Source: an uncultured Oscillospiraceae bacterium | GTDB lineage: Bacteria; Bacillota; Clostridia; Oscillospirales; Oscillospiraceae | Length of the DNA: 64,000 nucleotides | Direction of reading: 5' to 3' | Assembly: GCA_947581795.1 (NCBI GenBank) | Contig: CANPVS010000002.1 | Span: 62,001 to 126,000 of the forward strand | Shown: piece by piece, positions 20,534-29,967 of the stretch | How the letters are laid out: every line of letters starts with the position of its first letter | Numbering within the stretch: position 1 is the first letter of the stretch | Program-made: the position numbers and the translations under genes | Notes under the pieces: model-generated | The model's database searches: none | Seen by the model: the letters and a program-made list of their open reading frames with translations, nothing else | Told to the model about the DNA's origin: nothing

Positions 20534-21376
20534 ATGGACATCCGCTATTCTGCCAGCCCCAACGACGTGAAGCGGTATACCACCGAGGAGCTGCGTAATG
20601 AATTTCTCATCACTGATCTCTACGAGCCCGACACCGTGAAGGCCACTTACTCCCATGTGGACCGCATGGTGGTCATGGGCATCATGCCTGTGCACGAGGA
20701 AGTGCCCATCGACAAGGGCATCGACGTCTGGGCCAACTTCGGCACCAGCTATTTCTTCGAGCGCCGGGAGGCGGGCATCTTTAATCTGGGCGGCAAGGGC
20801 TATGTCACGGTGGACGGCACCCGCTACGACATGGGATATGAGGACTGCCTCTACATCACCAAGGGCGCCAAGGCCGTCTCCTTCGGGAGTGTGGACGCGG
20901 CCGAGCCTGCCAAGTTCTATCTGGCTTCCACGCCCGCCCACTGCAGCTACGAGACAAAGCTGCTGACCTACGAGAAGGCCAACCACCGCCCCTGCGGCGA
21001 GGATGAGAACGCCAACAAGCGGGTCATCAACCAGTTCATCCACCCCGATGTGCTGCCCACCTGCCAGCTGTCCATGGGTCTCACCCAGCTGGCGCCGGGG
21101 AGCGTCTGGAACACCATGCCAAGCCATACCCATGAGCGCCGCATGGAGGTCTACACCTACTTCGAGATCCCCAAGGACCACGTGGTCATGCACTTCATGG
21201 GCCAGCCCCAGGAGACCCGCCACATCGTGATGCAGAACTTCGACGCGGTCATCTCCCCGTCCTGGTCCATCCACAGCGGCTGCGGCACCTCCAACTACAC
21301 CTTCATCTGGGCCATGGGCGGCGAGAACCAGGCCTTTGACGATATGGACAACATCACTTCCACCGATCTGCGCTGA
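20534..21376 (+). CDS. kduI: 5-dehydro-4-deoxy-D-glucuronate isomerase
   Basis: MDIRYSASPNDVKRYTTEELRNEFLI; PSHTHERRMEVYTYFEIP; PSWSIHSGCGTSNYTFIWAMGGEN. Confidence 0.95.
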   Translation: MDIRYSASPNDVKRYTTEELRNEFLITDLYEPDTVKATYSHVDRMVVMGIMPVHEEVPIDKGIDVWANFGTSYFFERREAGIFNLGGKGYVTVDGTRYDMGYEDCLYITKGAKAVSFGSVDAAEPAKFYLASTPAHCSYETKLLTYEKANHRPCGEDENANKRVINQFIHPDVLPTCQLSMGLTQLAPGSVWNTMPSHTHERRMEVYTYFEIPKDHVVMHFMGQPQETRHIVMQNFDAVISPSWSIHSGCGTSNYTFIWAMGGENQAFDDMDNITSTDLR

Positions 21377-21394
21377 GAGGAGAGTATCAACACT

Positions 21395-22195
21395 ATGGAC
21401 ATGATGAAACAGTTTTCTCTGGAGGGCAAGGTGGCCCTGGTCACCGGCGCCGCCTATGGCATCGGCTTCGCCATCGCCAAGGGCATGGCCAGCGCCGGCG
21501 CGAAGATCGTCTTCAACTGCCGCAGCCAGAGCAATATGGACAAGGCTCTCGCGGCCTACGCCGAGGAGGGCATCGACGCCCACGGCTACATCGCCGACGT
21601 GACCGACGAGGCCCAAGTGGCCGACCTGGTGGCGAAGATTGAGGCCGACCTGGGCGGCGTGGACATCCTGGTGAACAACGCCGGAATCATCAAGCGCATC
21701 CCCATGCTGGAGATGAGCGCCGAGGACTTCCGCCAGGTGGTGGATATCGACCTGACCGGCCCGTTCATCTGTGCCAAGGCCGTGATCCCCGGCATGATCA
21801 AGAAGGGCCACGGCAAGATCATCAACATCTGCTCCATGATGAGCGAGCTGGGCCGTGAGACCGTGTCCGCCTACGCGGCGGCCAAAGGCGGCCTGAAGAT
21901 GCTCACCCGGAACATCTGCTCCGAGTACGGCGAGGCCAACATCCAGTGCAACGGCATTGGCCCCGGCTATATTGCCACGCCTCAGACCGCGCCTCTGCGG
22001 GAGCGTCAGCCTGACGGCAGCCGTCATCCCTTTGACCAGTTCATCGTCTCCAAGACCCCCGCGGGCCGCTGGGGCGAGGCGGAGGACCTGATGGGCCCCG
22101 CCGTGTTCCTGGCCTCCGACGCCTCCAACTTTGTCAACGGCCACATCCTCTATGTGGACGGCGGCATCCTGGCCTATATCGGCAAGCAGCCCTGA
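21395..22195 (+). CDS. kduD: 2-dehydro-3-deoxy-D-gluconate 5-dehydrogenase-type SDR
   Basis: SDR: FSLEGKVALVTGAAYGIGFAIA, NNAGIIKRIPMLEMS, YAAAKGGLKMLTRN; next to kduI. Confidence 0.88.
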   Translation: MDMMKQFSLEGKVALVTGAAYGIGFAIAKGMASAGAKIVFNCRSQSNMDKALAAYAEEGIDAHGYIADVTDEAQVADLVAKIEADLGGVDILVNNAGIIKRIPMLEMSAEDFRQVVDIDLTGPFICAKAVIPGMIKKGHGKIINICSMMSELGRETVSAYAAAKGGLKMLTRNICSEYGEANIQCNGIGPGYIATPQTAPLRERQPDGSRHPFDQFIVSKTPAGRWGEAEDLMGPAVFLASDASNFVNGHILYVDGGILAYIGKQP

Positions 22196-22198
22196 ACT

Positions 22199-22978
22199 AT
22201 GAAGACAGTATCCTTTCATGCCCTTGACGGCGTTGTAAGAGGATACATCCAGGAGGATTACGACACCCTCCAAGCCCACAAGGTCCGGCCGGCCCTGATC
22301 ATCTGCCCGGGGGGCGCCTATGTTTGGTGCTCCCCCCGGGAGGAGGACCCGCCGGCCTTCGCTTTTTTGTCCATGGGCTATCAGGTGTTCATCCTGGAGT
22401 ATTCCGGCGCGGAGAAAGCCGCGGATTACCGGCCCCTGCGGGAGCTTGCCGACGCGGTGCGCCAGGTGCGGGAAAACGCCGATGAGTGGCACATCGACCC
22501 CGATAAGATCGCCGTGATGGGCTTTTCCGCCGGGGGACACCTGGCGGCCAGCCTGGGCGCGTTCTGGAACGACCCTGAGGTGGGACTGCCAGTAAGCGCG
22601 AGACCCGACGCGCTGGTGCTGTGCTATCCCGTGATCAGCACGAAGGAGTTTGCCCACGAGGAGTCGGCCATGTGGGTGTCCGGAAAGGACCCCACCATGC
22701 GGGAGAAAATGCATCTGCCCGACCGGGTGACGGCGGATTATCCGCCCACGTTCCTCTGGCACGGGGGCGAGGACGACGCCGTCCCTCCGGAGAACAGCCT
22801 GATGTTGGCATGTGCCCTGAAAAAGCATGGGGTGCCCTTTGAGCTGCATCTGTTCGGCTCCGGCGCCCACGGCATATCCATGTGCAGCCAGGAGGTGGAG
22901 ACCCCGGACGAGGCGTGCCGTCCCTGGGTAGGCCTGTGCCAGACCTGGCTCAACAGACGATTCAACTATACGCCCTGA
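22199..22978 (+). CDS. Alpha/beta hydrolase, putative (acetyl)esterase
   Basis: ICPGGAYVWCSPREEDPPA; GFSAGGHLAASLG; FLWHGGEDDAVPPENSL. Confidence 0.85.
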   Translation: MKTVSFHALDGVVRGYIQEDYDTLQAHKVRPALIICPGGAYVWCSPREEDPPAFAFLSMGYQVFILEYSGAEKAADYRPLRELADAVRQVRENADEWHIDPDKIAVMGFSAGGHLAASLGAFWNDPEVGLPVSARPDALVLCYPVISTKEFAHEESAMWVSGKDPTMREKMHLPDRVTADYPPTFLWHGGEDDAVPPENSLMLACALKKHGVPFELHLFGSGAHGISMCSQEVETPDEACRPWVGLCQTWLNRRFNYTP

Positions 22979-22992
22979 GGGGAGGAGCGAGC

Positions 22993-23850
22993 ATGATACA
23001 GTTCGGTATCCGATTGCATGACGTGAACGCCGCCCTGGGAGCGGAGGAGAAGACCATGGAGGCCCGGGCCAGAAAGGCTCGGGAGGAGGGCTTTTCCTGC
23101 GTCCACTTGGCCTTTTCCAAGGTGATAGATGGCGTGACCTTCGACGCCGCGGCCCTGACGGGGGGCCTGGGCGTGTACACGAAACGCGTATTCGCGAAAG
23201 AGGAGCTGGACGTGGCCGTGCTGGGATGCTACCTCAATCTGGCCCATCCGGACCCGGAAAAGCTCAAGGAGATCCAGAGCCGGTACTATGGCCACCTGCG
23301 GGTGGCGTCCATCCTGGGCGCCGGCGTGGTGGGCACGGAGACCGGCGCACCCAACGCCGAGTACAAGCTGGACGCCAACACCCACACGGACGAGGCGCTG
23401 GATGCCTTCATCCGGGGCCTGGCCCCGGTGGTGGAGTGCGCGGAGAGCTATGGCGTCACCATGGCCATCGAGCCGGTGTGGAACCACATCGTCTATAACG
23501 CGGACCGGGCTGTGAAAGTCCTGAAGGTCATTCAGAGCCATAACCTGCGCATCATCCTGGACCCGGTGAATCTGCTGTACGCCGGCAACGCCGATGAAAA
23601 GGACGCGGTCATCGCCGACGCCATCGACAAGCTGGGCGAGGATGTGGCCGTGGTGCACATCAAGGATTTCGTCCGGGAGGGCGACAAGCTCAGGAGCATC
23701 GCCGCCGGCACGGGGGAGATGGATTACGGGCGCATCCTGCGCTTTATGAAGGAGCGCAAGCCCTTCATCCAGGCCACCTTTGAGAACACCACCAACGACA
23801 ACGCCGTGGCGGCCAGGACCTTCATCCAGAGCGCCTACGACGCGCTCTGA
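22993..23850 (+). CDS. Sugar phosphate isomerase/epimerase family (AP-endonuclease 2 TIM barrel)
   Basis: MAIEPVWNHIVYNADRAVKVLKVIQSHNLRIILDPVNLLYAGN; VAVVHIKDFVREGD. Confidence 0.82.
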   Translation: MIQFGIRLHDVNAALGAEEKTMEARARKAREEGFSCVHLAFSKVIDGVTFDAAALTGGLGVYTKRVFAKEELDVAVLGCYLNLAHPDPEKLKEIQSRYYGHLRVASILGAGVVGTETGAPNAEYKLDANTHTDEALDAFIRGLAPVVECAESYGVTMAIEPVWNHIVYNADRAVKVLKVIQSHNLRIILDPVNLLYAGNADEKDAVIADAIDKLGEDVAVVHIKDFVREGDKLRSIAAGTGEMDYGRILRFMKERKPFIQATFENTTNDNAVAARTFIQSAYDAL

Positions 23851-23883
23851 TATGTGATAACGAATTTCTTCGGAGGACGACAC

Positions 23884-26787
23884 ATGGTTTTTCAGAAAGA
23901 ACAGGCCCGGACCCAGACCCTGACGGCCAAAGAGCTTGTTGCAAAGATTTTTGCCGAAAAGGGGAAGGGCGGCGCGCTGGACGGGGAGTTCCTGTCCGCG
24001 GACCGCTCCGCCGCGCTGGGCTTTTTGGGGCTGCCCTTTGAGGCGCCCATATGCGCCTATCTCATGAACCGTCCCGCCACGGCCGCCTATATCGCCGGTT
24101 TCCTCGGCAGCCAGGCGTTTTGCGTGGAAGGCGAGCGGGTGCTGCATCTGACCGAGGCGGGAGAGGAGCCCGCGCCGGCGGACGTGGAGGAGGAGGTGCT
24201 GGACGTGTACCGCCGCGTGCTGGCAAGCCCCGGCCAGCTCAACGACAAGGGCGAGCTGCTGCTGGACTTGAAGGCCTATCCTGTGGGACTGCACTATCCT
24301 GTGAACCTGCTGCTGGGAGACAGGACAGAGTATCCCCGGCCGCTGTATACCACCCCCAAGAGCGCCCTGGACGGCCTGGGCCGGGGTTCCTTCCGGGCCT
24401 CCGGCGGCACCCAGGTGCTGGCCACCCGCTGCGTGCTCCAGCCGGAGGAGAACGGGGAGCCCGCCAACCGCCAGTTCTATCTCGTCGAAAACGGCAGGCA
24501 GATCTTCTGCTCCTTTGATGTGGAGGACAATGTCTCCTCCGCCCAGTGCCTGCACAGCCAGAACCGGAGCGTCATCACCTATGAGACCGGGTGCGGTCTC
24601 ACGGTCCGGCGGACCATCTTCCTGCTGCCCCAGGAGGACGGTATGCCCTCGGCGGTGGAGGCCCAGCGGGTGGAGATCGAAAACCACACGGACCGTGACC
24701 GGACGCTGAAGATCATCATGACCGGCATGTTCGGCATCACCGATCCCGTCACCACCGCCAACGACATCGTCTACGCCAACATCGTGGCCGAGAGCGAGGT
24801 GTGGTACAGGCATGGCAGGCCCGCCGCTATGACGCTGCACCACAAGCCCAACGGCTGCCGGGTGGAGAAGCGCTTCGCGGCGCTGCTGTGCGGCGGCGAG
24901 GGTTTCGAGGAATTCTGCACCAGCCAGCCCGATTTCATCGGACGGGGCACCCTGGCTCATCCGGAGCTTGCGGCCCATCTGCCCAGCCGGTACAGCCGGA
25001 AGATGACGCCCTTCTTCGCCATGGGCAGGACCTTCACCGTCAAGGCGGGACAGAAGACGGTCATCGACGAGTTCGTGGGAATGCAGGAGTCGGAGGACGA
25101 CGCGGCCCAGGAACTGGACGGGGCCCTTGGGAAGCTGCTGGACAAGTACGCCGACCCGGCGGCTCTGGAGCGGACGCTGGAGGGTGTGATCGCCTTCTGG
25201 GACCGCTATCCGGCCTATCTGGAGCCGGAGACGGGGGACCAGCGGCTGGACGTATACGTGCGGCGGAATCTGCCCTTCCAGGTGCTCTACCAGACCTATG
25301 TGTCCCGGGCCTTCGCCTGGACCCAGAAATCCTACCGGGAGACCGGCTTCCGGGAGATCCAGGACATCTACGCGTCCATGTACTACCTCTGCGCCGACGG
25401 GAAGAGCGCCCTTGTCCGGGAGCTCATCTCAACGTGGGTGAAGAACGTGTTCCCCATGGGCTACGCCTACCACAACTTCACCTTCCGGGGCAAGGAGCCC
25501 GGCGACTGCTCGGACGACCAGCTGTGGCTGGTCCAGGCGGTGTACCGGTATGTGACCCTCACGGGCGACTACGATTTCTTGCGGGAGAAATTCCCGGTGG
25601 CGGGGGATGGCCAGGAGCGCACCCTGTGGGAGACCATCATGGCCATCCTGGAGTACAGCGGGGACATATCCGTGGGAGCCCACGGGCTGCCGCTGCTGGA
25701 CAAGGCGGACTGGAACGATACCCTGCGCCTGGACCGGGAGGTGCCGGACGGGCCGGGAAAGGAGCGGCGCTACCGCCGCCAGCTGGAGGAAAAGGGCCAG
25801 TCTTGGGGCGCGCGCTGGGACAACACCCTGTCTGAGAGCGTGATGAACGCCTGCCTTTTGAAGATCGCGGCCGACGAGGCGGCGGAGCTGGCAGGTCCCA
25901 TTGGTCAGGACGCCGACGGGAAAAAAGCCGCGGCGCTGGCGGCACGGCTGGCGGAGAGCATGCAGAAAAACGCTTGGAAGAACGGCTACTTCGCCCGCTG
26001 CCTCATCAACGACGGCCGGCGCTATACCTATCTGGGTGCTCCCGGCGACGGGCTCAGCCTGGACCCGGATATCGACGGCAGCTATTACCTGAACTCCTAC
26101 AGCTGGGCCATCCTGGCTAAGGTGGCCACGGAGGAGCAGATCGCTTCCATGCTGGACGCGGTGGAGACATATCTCAAGACAGACGCGGGGTTGAAGCTGT
26201 GCACCTTGGTGAACTACGACCTTTTGGGCGTGAACACCAGCACGGCGTTCTATTTCCCCGGCGACCGTGAGAACGGCGGCGTGTTCAAGCACGCGGCCAT
26301 GATGGCCACGGTGGCGTCCCTGCAGGCGGCCAAGGAGGTCCGGGACGAGGCCCTGGCCCGGCGGCTGGCGGACCTTGCCTTCTTCATGATCGGCCGCACG
26401 GTGCCCTACGGGACCATGGACGATCCCTTCGTCCTGAAGGGGAATCCCCGATTCTGCACCCAGTACAACAACAGCGAGACCTGCGAGAATATCGGCCCCA
26501 TGCTCTCCGGCACCGCCTCCTGGCTCACCCTGGTGGTGTACGAGTTCCTGGGCGTGGACGTGCGGAAGGACACCCTCCGCTTCGCCCCGGTGCTCCCGGA
26601 AGGCCGGGAGGAGACGGCCTACACCCTGCGTCTGGGGAACGGGACCGTCCACGTGCATGTCACCGGCGGCGAAGGCCGCTTCCGGGCGGACGAAGCCAGC
26701 ATCTATACCCTGGACGGAAAGCCCGTGGGAGCGGAGATACCCAGACCTGCGGACGGCGACGAGCACACCGTAGAGATCCGCCTGTAA
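23884..26787 (+). CDS. GH94-like glycoside phosphorylase / glycosyl hydrolase of unknown specificity
   Basis: GAHGLPLLDKADWNDTL (GH94-type DWND), YYLNSYSWAILAKVAT, QYNNSETCENIGPMLSGTASWLTLVVYEFLG. Confidence 0.75.
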   Translation: MVFQKEQARTQTLTAKELVAKIFAEKGKGGALDGEFLSADRSAALGFLGLPFEAPICAYLMNRPATAAYIAGFLGSQAFCVEGERVLHLTEAGEEPAPADVEEEVLDVYRRVLASPGQLNDKGELLLDLKAYPVGLHYPVNLLLGDRTEYPRPLYTTPKSALDGLGRGSFRASGGTQVLATRCVLQPEENGEPANRQFYLVENGRQIFCSFDVEDNVSSAQCLHSQNRSVITYETGCGLTVRRTIFLLPQEDGMPSAVEAQRVEIENHTDRDRTLKIIMTGMFGITDPVTTANDIVYANIVAESEVWYRHGRPAAMTLHHKPNGCRVEKRFAALLCGGEGFEEFCTSQPDFIGRGTLAHPELAAHLPSRYSRKMTPFFAMGRTFTVKAGQKTVIDEFVGMQESEDDAAQELDGALGKLLDKYADPAALERTLEGVIAFWDRYPAYLEPETGDQRLDVYVRRNLPFQVLYQTYVSRAFAWTQKSYRETGFREIQDIYASMYYLCADGKSALVRELISTWVKNVFPMGYAYHNFTFRGKEPGDCSDDQLWLVQAVYRYVTLTGDYDFLREKFPVAGDGQERTLWETIMAILEYSGDISVGAHGLPLLDKADWNDTLRLDREVPDGPGKERRYRRQLEEKGQSWGARWDNTLSESVMNACLLKIAADEAAELAGPIGQDADGKKAAALAARLAESMQKNAWKNGYFARCLINDGRRYTYLGAPGDGLSLDPDIDGSYYLNSYSWAILAKVATEEQIASMLDAVETYLKTDAGLKLCTLVNYDLLGVNTSTAFYFPGDRENGGVFKHAAMMATVASLQAAKEVRDEALARRLADLAFFMIGRTVPYGTMDDPFVLKGNPRFCTQYNNSETCENIGPMLSGTASWLTLVVYEFLGVDVRKDTLRFAPVLPEGREETAYTLRLGNGTVHVHVTGGEGRFRADEASIYTLDGKPVGAEIPRPADGDEHTVEIRL

Positions 26788-26813
26788 AGACAAAAGGACA
26801 ATTTAACACAAGG

Positions 26814-26863
26814 CCCCTTGCGTACGGCGCTTGTCGTATGCAAGGGGTAATTTATTAATTTTT
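26814..26863 (+). terminator. Rho-independent terminator after the pectin locus
   Basis: CCCCTTGCgTAC...GTAtGCAAGGGG followed by TAATTTATTAATTTTT. Confidence 0.75.
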
Positions 26864-26940
26864 ATGGAAACCTGTAACGAATGGGTCCCCGCGCCGTCTA
26901 ACCGGTGGCACCGATCAAGAATACAGAAAGGACCAGAGAT

Positions 26941-27855
26941 ATGCTGGAAGATTTCAAGATCACCACACCGCTGGTAAAGCTGAATGAGTTTGCCGGGAAC
27001 GAGGCATATGTAAAGCTTGAGGGCAGCAACCTCTATGGCAGCGCCAAGGACCGCTGCGCCATTTATGTGCTGACGAAGCTGTTGGAGGAGGGGACCATCA
27101 CCCGCAATACGGAGATCGTGGAGAGCTCCTCCGGGAACATGGGTGTGGCTCTCGCGGCGGTGGGCGCCAGGATGGGGCTCAAGATCACCATCATGATCGA
27201 CGAGTCCATCTCCGGACTCAACGAGTTTCTCATCACCTCCTTTGGAGCCAATACCGTCAAGATCACGGAGGCGGACGAAAACGGCAGCTACCTGAAGGCC
27301 CGGCTCCGCACCGTAAAGGAATATCTGGAAAGCCACGAGGACGTGTACTGGTTCAACCAGTACGGCAACCCTCTGGTCATCGAGGCCTACCGGGAGACGG
27401 TGGGTAAGGAGATCGCCCAGCAGATGCCCGACACGGACTACGTGTTCGTGGCCATCTCCAGCGGCGGCACCATTGCGGGCATCTCCCAGGCCATGGAGAA
27501 GTACGGCCACGGGATAAAGGTGGTGGCGGTGGACCTGGAAGGCTCTAAGATCTTCGACCCTGAGACCAAGGCCATCAAGCATCTGACCGGAATCGGATCC
27601 AGCATCCGCAGCGACAACGTGCAGCGGGCGGTGTTCGACGACCACATCGTCATCGACGAGCCCAGCTCCATCCAGGCCCTTTACAATATGCTCCGGAAAG
27701 AGCAGCTGTTTTTGGGCGGTTCCTCCGGCTGCGTGGCGGCCGGGGCCCGCAAATACCTGGTGGACCACGGCATGACGGGCAAAAAGGTCGTCCTGGTGTC
27801 CCACGACAGGGGCGACAGGTATTACAACAACCTCTACAGCAAGTATTTCGGCTGA
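26941..27855 (+). CDS. sbnA: SbnA-like PLP-dependent N-(2-amino-2-carboxyethyl)-L-glutamate synthase / cysteine-synthase family
   Basis: TPLVKLNEFAGNEAYVKLEGSNLYGSAKDR, ESSSGNMGVALAAVGARMGL; adjacent to SbnB-like gene. Confidence 0.8.
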   Translation: MLEDFKITTPLVKLNEFAGNEAYVKLEGSNLYGSAKDRCAIYVLTKLLEEGTITRNTEIVESSSGNMGVALAAVGARMGLKITIMIDESISGLNEFLITSFGANTVKITEADENGSYLKARLRTVKEYLESHEDVYWFNQYGNPLVIEAYRETVGKEIAQQMPDTDYVFVAISSGGTIAGISQAMEKYGHGIKVVAVDLEGSKIFDPETKAIKHLTGIGSSIRSDNVQRAVFDDHIVIDEPSSIQALYNMLRKEQLFLGGSSGCVAAGARKYLVDHGMTGKKVVLVSHDRGDRYYNNLYSKYFG

Positions 27856-27874
27856 ATGGAAAGGATATAAGAAG

Positions 27875-28870
27875 ATGTCTGAGAACGTTCTGGTATTGGG
27901 CAATACCCAGGTCAAAAGCATCCTGTCCGGCAGGGAGGACGAGGTCATTGAGATCATCAAGCGGGCCTATATCCTGCACCATGAAGGGCAGTCATCGCTG
28001 CCTCACTCGGTGTTTCTGCGCTTTCCCGGCAATGACACGGACCGGATCATAGGGCTGCCCGCGTATCTTGGGGGAGAGTATGGCGTGGCCGGCATGAAGT
28101 GGGTGTCCTCCTTCCCGGGGAACATCCAAAAAGGCGTGGAGCGGGCCAGCGCGGCCGTGTTCCTGAATGACATGGAAACGGGCCGCGTCCGGGCTATCCT
28201 GGAGGGCTCCCTCATCAGCGCCCAGCGCACCGCCGCCAGCGCGGCCCTGGCGGGCAAGTGCCTGCACGGCGACGCCGGTGAGACGAAGGCGGGTCTCGTG
28301 GGCTGCGGCGTCATCAACGGTCAGATCCTCCACTTCCTGCGGACGGAGTTCCCCAAGCTGGAGAAGGTATACCTCTATGACCTGTCCGATGAGAGAATGG
28401 ACCAGTTCATCGCCAGCAATCCCTATGAGGGTTTGACCTACGAGAAGTGCGGCGATATTGAGAGCCTGTTCGCCGCGGCGAAGCTTGTATCCTTCGCCAC
28501 CACGGCGGGAACGCCCTATATCAAGCATCTGAACGCCCTCACGGCGGACCACACGATCCTGGGCATCTCCCTGCGGGATCTTGACCCGGACATCATCGCC
28601 GGCAGCCATAACATCGTGGACGACTTGGACCATGTGTGCCGGGAGAAGACCTCCATCCACCTGACCTACCAAAAGCTGGGCAACACGGACTTTGTGGCCG
28701 GCAACATCGCCGACGCGGTGAAGGGGACTGTCCCGCCCCGGGCGGCTGGCAAGCCCTCGGTGTACAGTCCCTTCGGCCTGGGCGTGCTGGACGTGGCCCT
28801 GGCCCAATATGTGGCGGAGAATGCTAAGGACGAGGGCGTGGGCACCGTCATCGAGAACTTCCAGCCCTGA
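27875..28870 (+). CDS. sbnB: SbnB-like dehydrogenase (ornithine cyclodeaminase/mu-crystallin family)
   Basis: HHEGQSSLPHSVFLRFPGNDTDRIIGLPAYLGGEYGVAGMKWVSSFPGN; ISAQRTAASAALA. Confidence 0.8.
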   Translation: MSENVLVLGNTQVKSILSGREDEVIEIIKRAYILHHEGQSSLPHSVFLRFPGNDTDRIIGLPAYLGGEYGVAGMKWVSSFPGNIQKGVERASAAVFLNDMETGRVRAILEGSLISAQRTAASAALAGKCLHGDAGETKAGLVGCGVINGQILHFLRTEFPKLEKVYLYDLSDERMDQFIASNPYEGLTYEKCGDIESLFAAAKLVSFATTAGTPYIKHLNALTADHTILGISLRDLDPDIIAGSHNIVDDLDHVCREKTSIHLTYQKLGNTDFVAGNIADAVKGTVPPRAAGKPSVYSPFGLGVLDVALAQYVAENAKDEGVGTVIENFQP

Positions 28871-28948
28871 TAGGCGGGGATATAGGTACATATTCGGCCG
28901 GCCGGGCTCATAGGATGTACAAACATCGAACCCGGAGGTCATGAAAGG

Positions 28949-29148
28949 TTGAACAAACTGAAAACCGTACTGAAGAGACACCGCAAGTATCTGGGGCCGG
29001 CGGCCTTGGTGCTTGCGGTGGCGGCTATATTCTGGGTGGTGAACAGCCCCAGCATCGTGGGCGTGTCCGCCGCCAGCAAGGAGCTGCCCATCTATTGCGT
29101 CAAGCGGGACAATAAGGCCGTGTCTCTCACTTTTGACGCCGCCTGGGG
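28949..29148 (+). pseudogene. PdaB-like polysaccharide deacetylase, 5' fragment (interrupted by mobile element)
   Basis: TTG start with upstream GGAGG; TM segment then KAVSLTFDAAWG (NodB motif 1), broken after TGGGG; joining 29148 to 41197 restores a 771-nt frame. Confidence 0.9.
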
Positions 29149-29283
29149 TGATGTAAGAGTGCGGCAAAAGCGCGATACAGGAATGCGGCAATGTTAATGC
29201 TGTAAAAAACCAATGAGAGAAAGAATCGCCAAACCCGTCTCCAGCAAGCGTTTGCGCGATTTTTCCAAGGCTGAATCTCGTAA

Positions 29284-29322
29284 AAACTGCGCCGTCGGGA
29301 TTGTTACCCGATGGCGCAGTTT
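29284..29322. terminator. Strong hairpin, probable terminator near left end of element
   Basis: AAACTGCGCC-g-TCGGG attgtta CCCGA-t-GGCGCAGTTT. Confidence 0.55.
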
Positions 29323-29389
29323 CTGCACATGCCAAAAGTATTCGTATGTGCCTGCTATTTCCGGGCAAATGAGGATACGCTATGTGGTC

Positions 29390-29740
29390 TCATGTGATGC
29401 GATCCTGCTCCCGGTCCTTTGCCTGCCGGATCAAAACGCGTAGAATCTCCATGATCTGGAGTTTGTCATTGGGTGAGAGTGAGTCCAGTTCCTGTGCCAA
29501 GGATGAGATCGGGTAGTTCGTTGACTTGTCTATTACGTCACAGAAGATGGCATCGGCTGTAACACCCAAAGTGTTGATGATAGTTACCAGGTTATCCAGC
29601 CGGGGAAAGGATTCACCCCGCTCGACGCGGGCGATGTAATTCACAGTAAGCCCTGTCATCTCAGCAAACTGTTCCTGTGTCAGCCCAAGTTTTGATCGAT
29701 ACTCCCGCACTCTGGCGCCTGGCCCTACGTCTTTTATCAT
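29390..29740 (-). CDS. XRE-family HTH transcriptional regulator
   Basis: VREYRSKLGLTQEQFAEMTGLTVNYIARVERGESFPRLDNLVTI. Confidence 0.85.
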   Translation of the reverse strand: MIKDVGPGARVREYRSKLGLTQEQFAEMTGLTVNYIARVERGESFPRLDNLVTIINTLGVTADAIFCDVIDKSTNYPISSLAQELDSLSPNDKLQIMEILRVLIRQAKDREQDRIT

Positions 29741-29967
29741 GCGTATCTCCTCCCTCTATACCGTTTGGAGATAGTATATGCGGAAAAAGCAGGTCGAAAA
29801 AGTGATGAAAAGGGATAGAAATATCCCGATTCGTGTGCTATAATATATTTCGTAGTTTCATGCTATATGCTATGAAGTATGGGAAAACGAGTAAAATGTC
29901 CAGAAAATGGTGCTTGATATGCTTTCTTGGCCCCTTTTGGGTAGAATAGCCGGGAGGAGGTCTTATT

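Noticed and set aside
29213-29443. 76-aa + strand ORF at the left end of the island
   Set aside because: Overlaps a terminator-like hairpin and the 3' end of the XRE gene; no domain recognised
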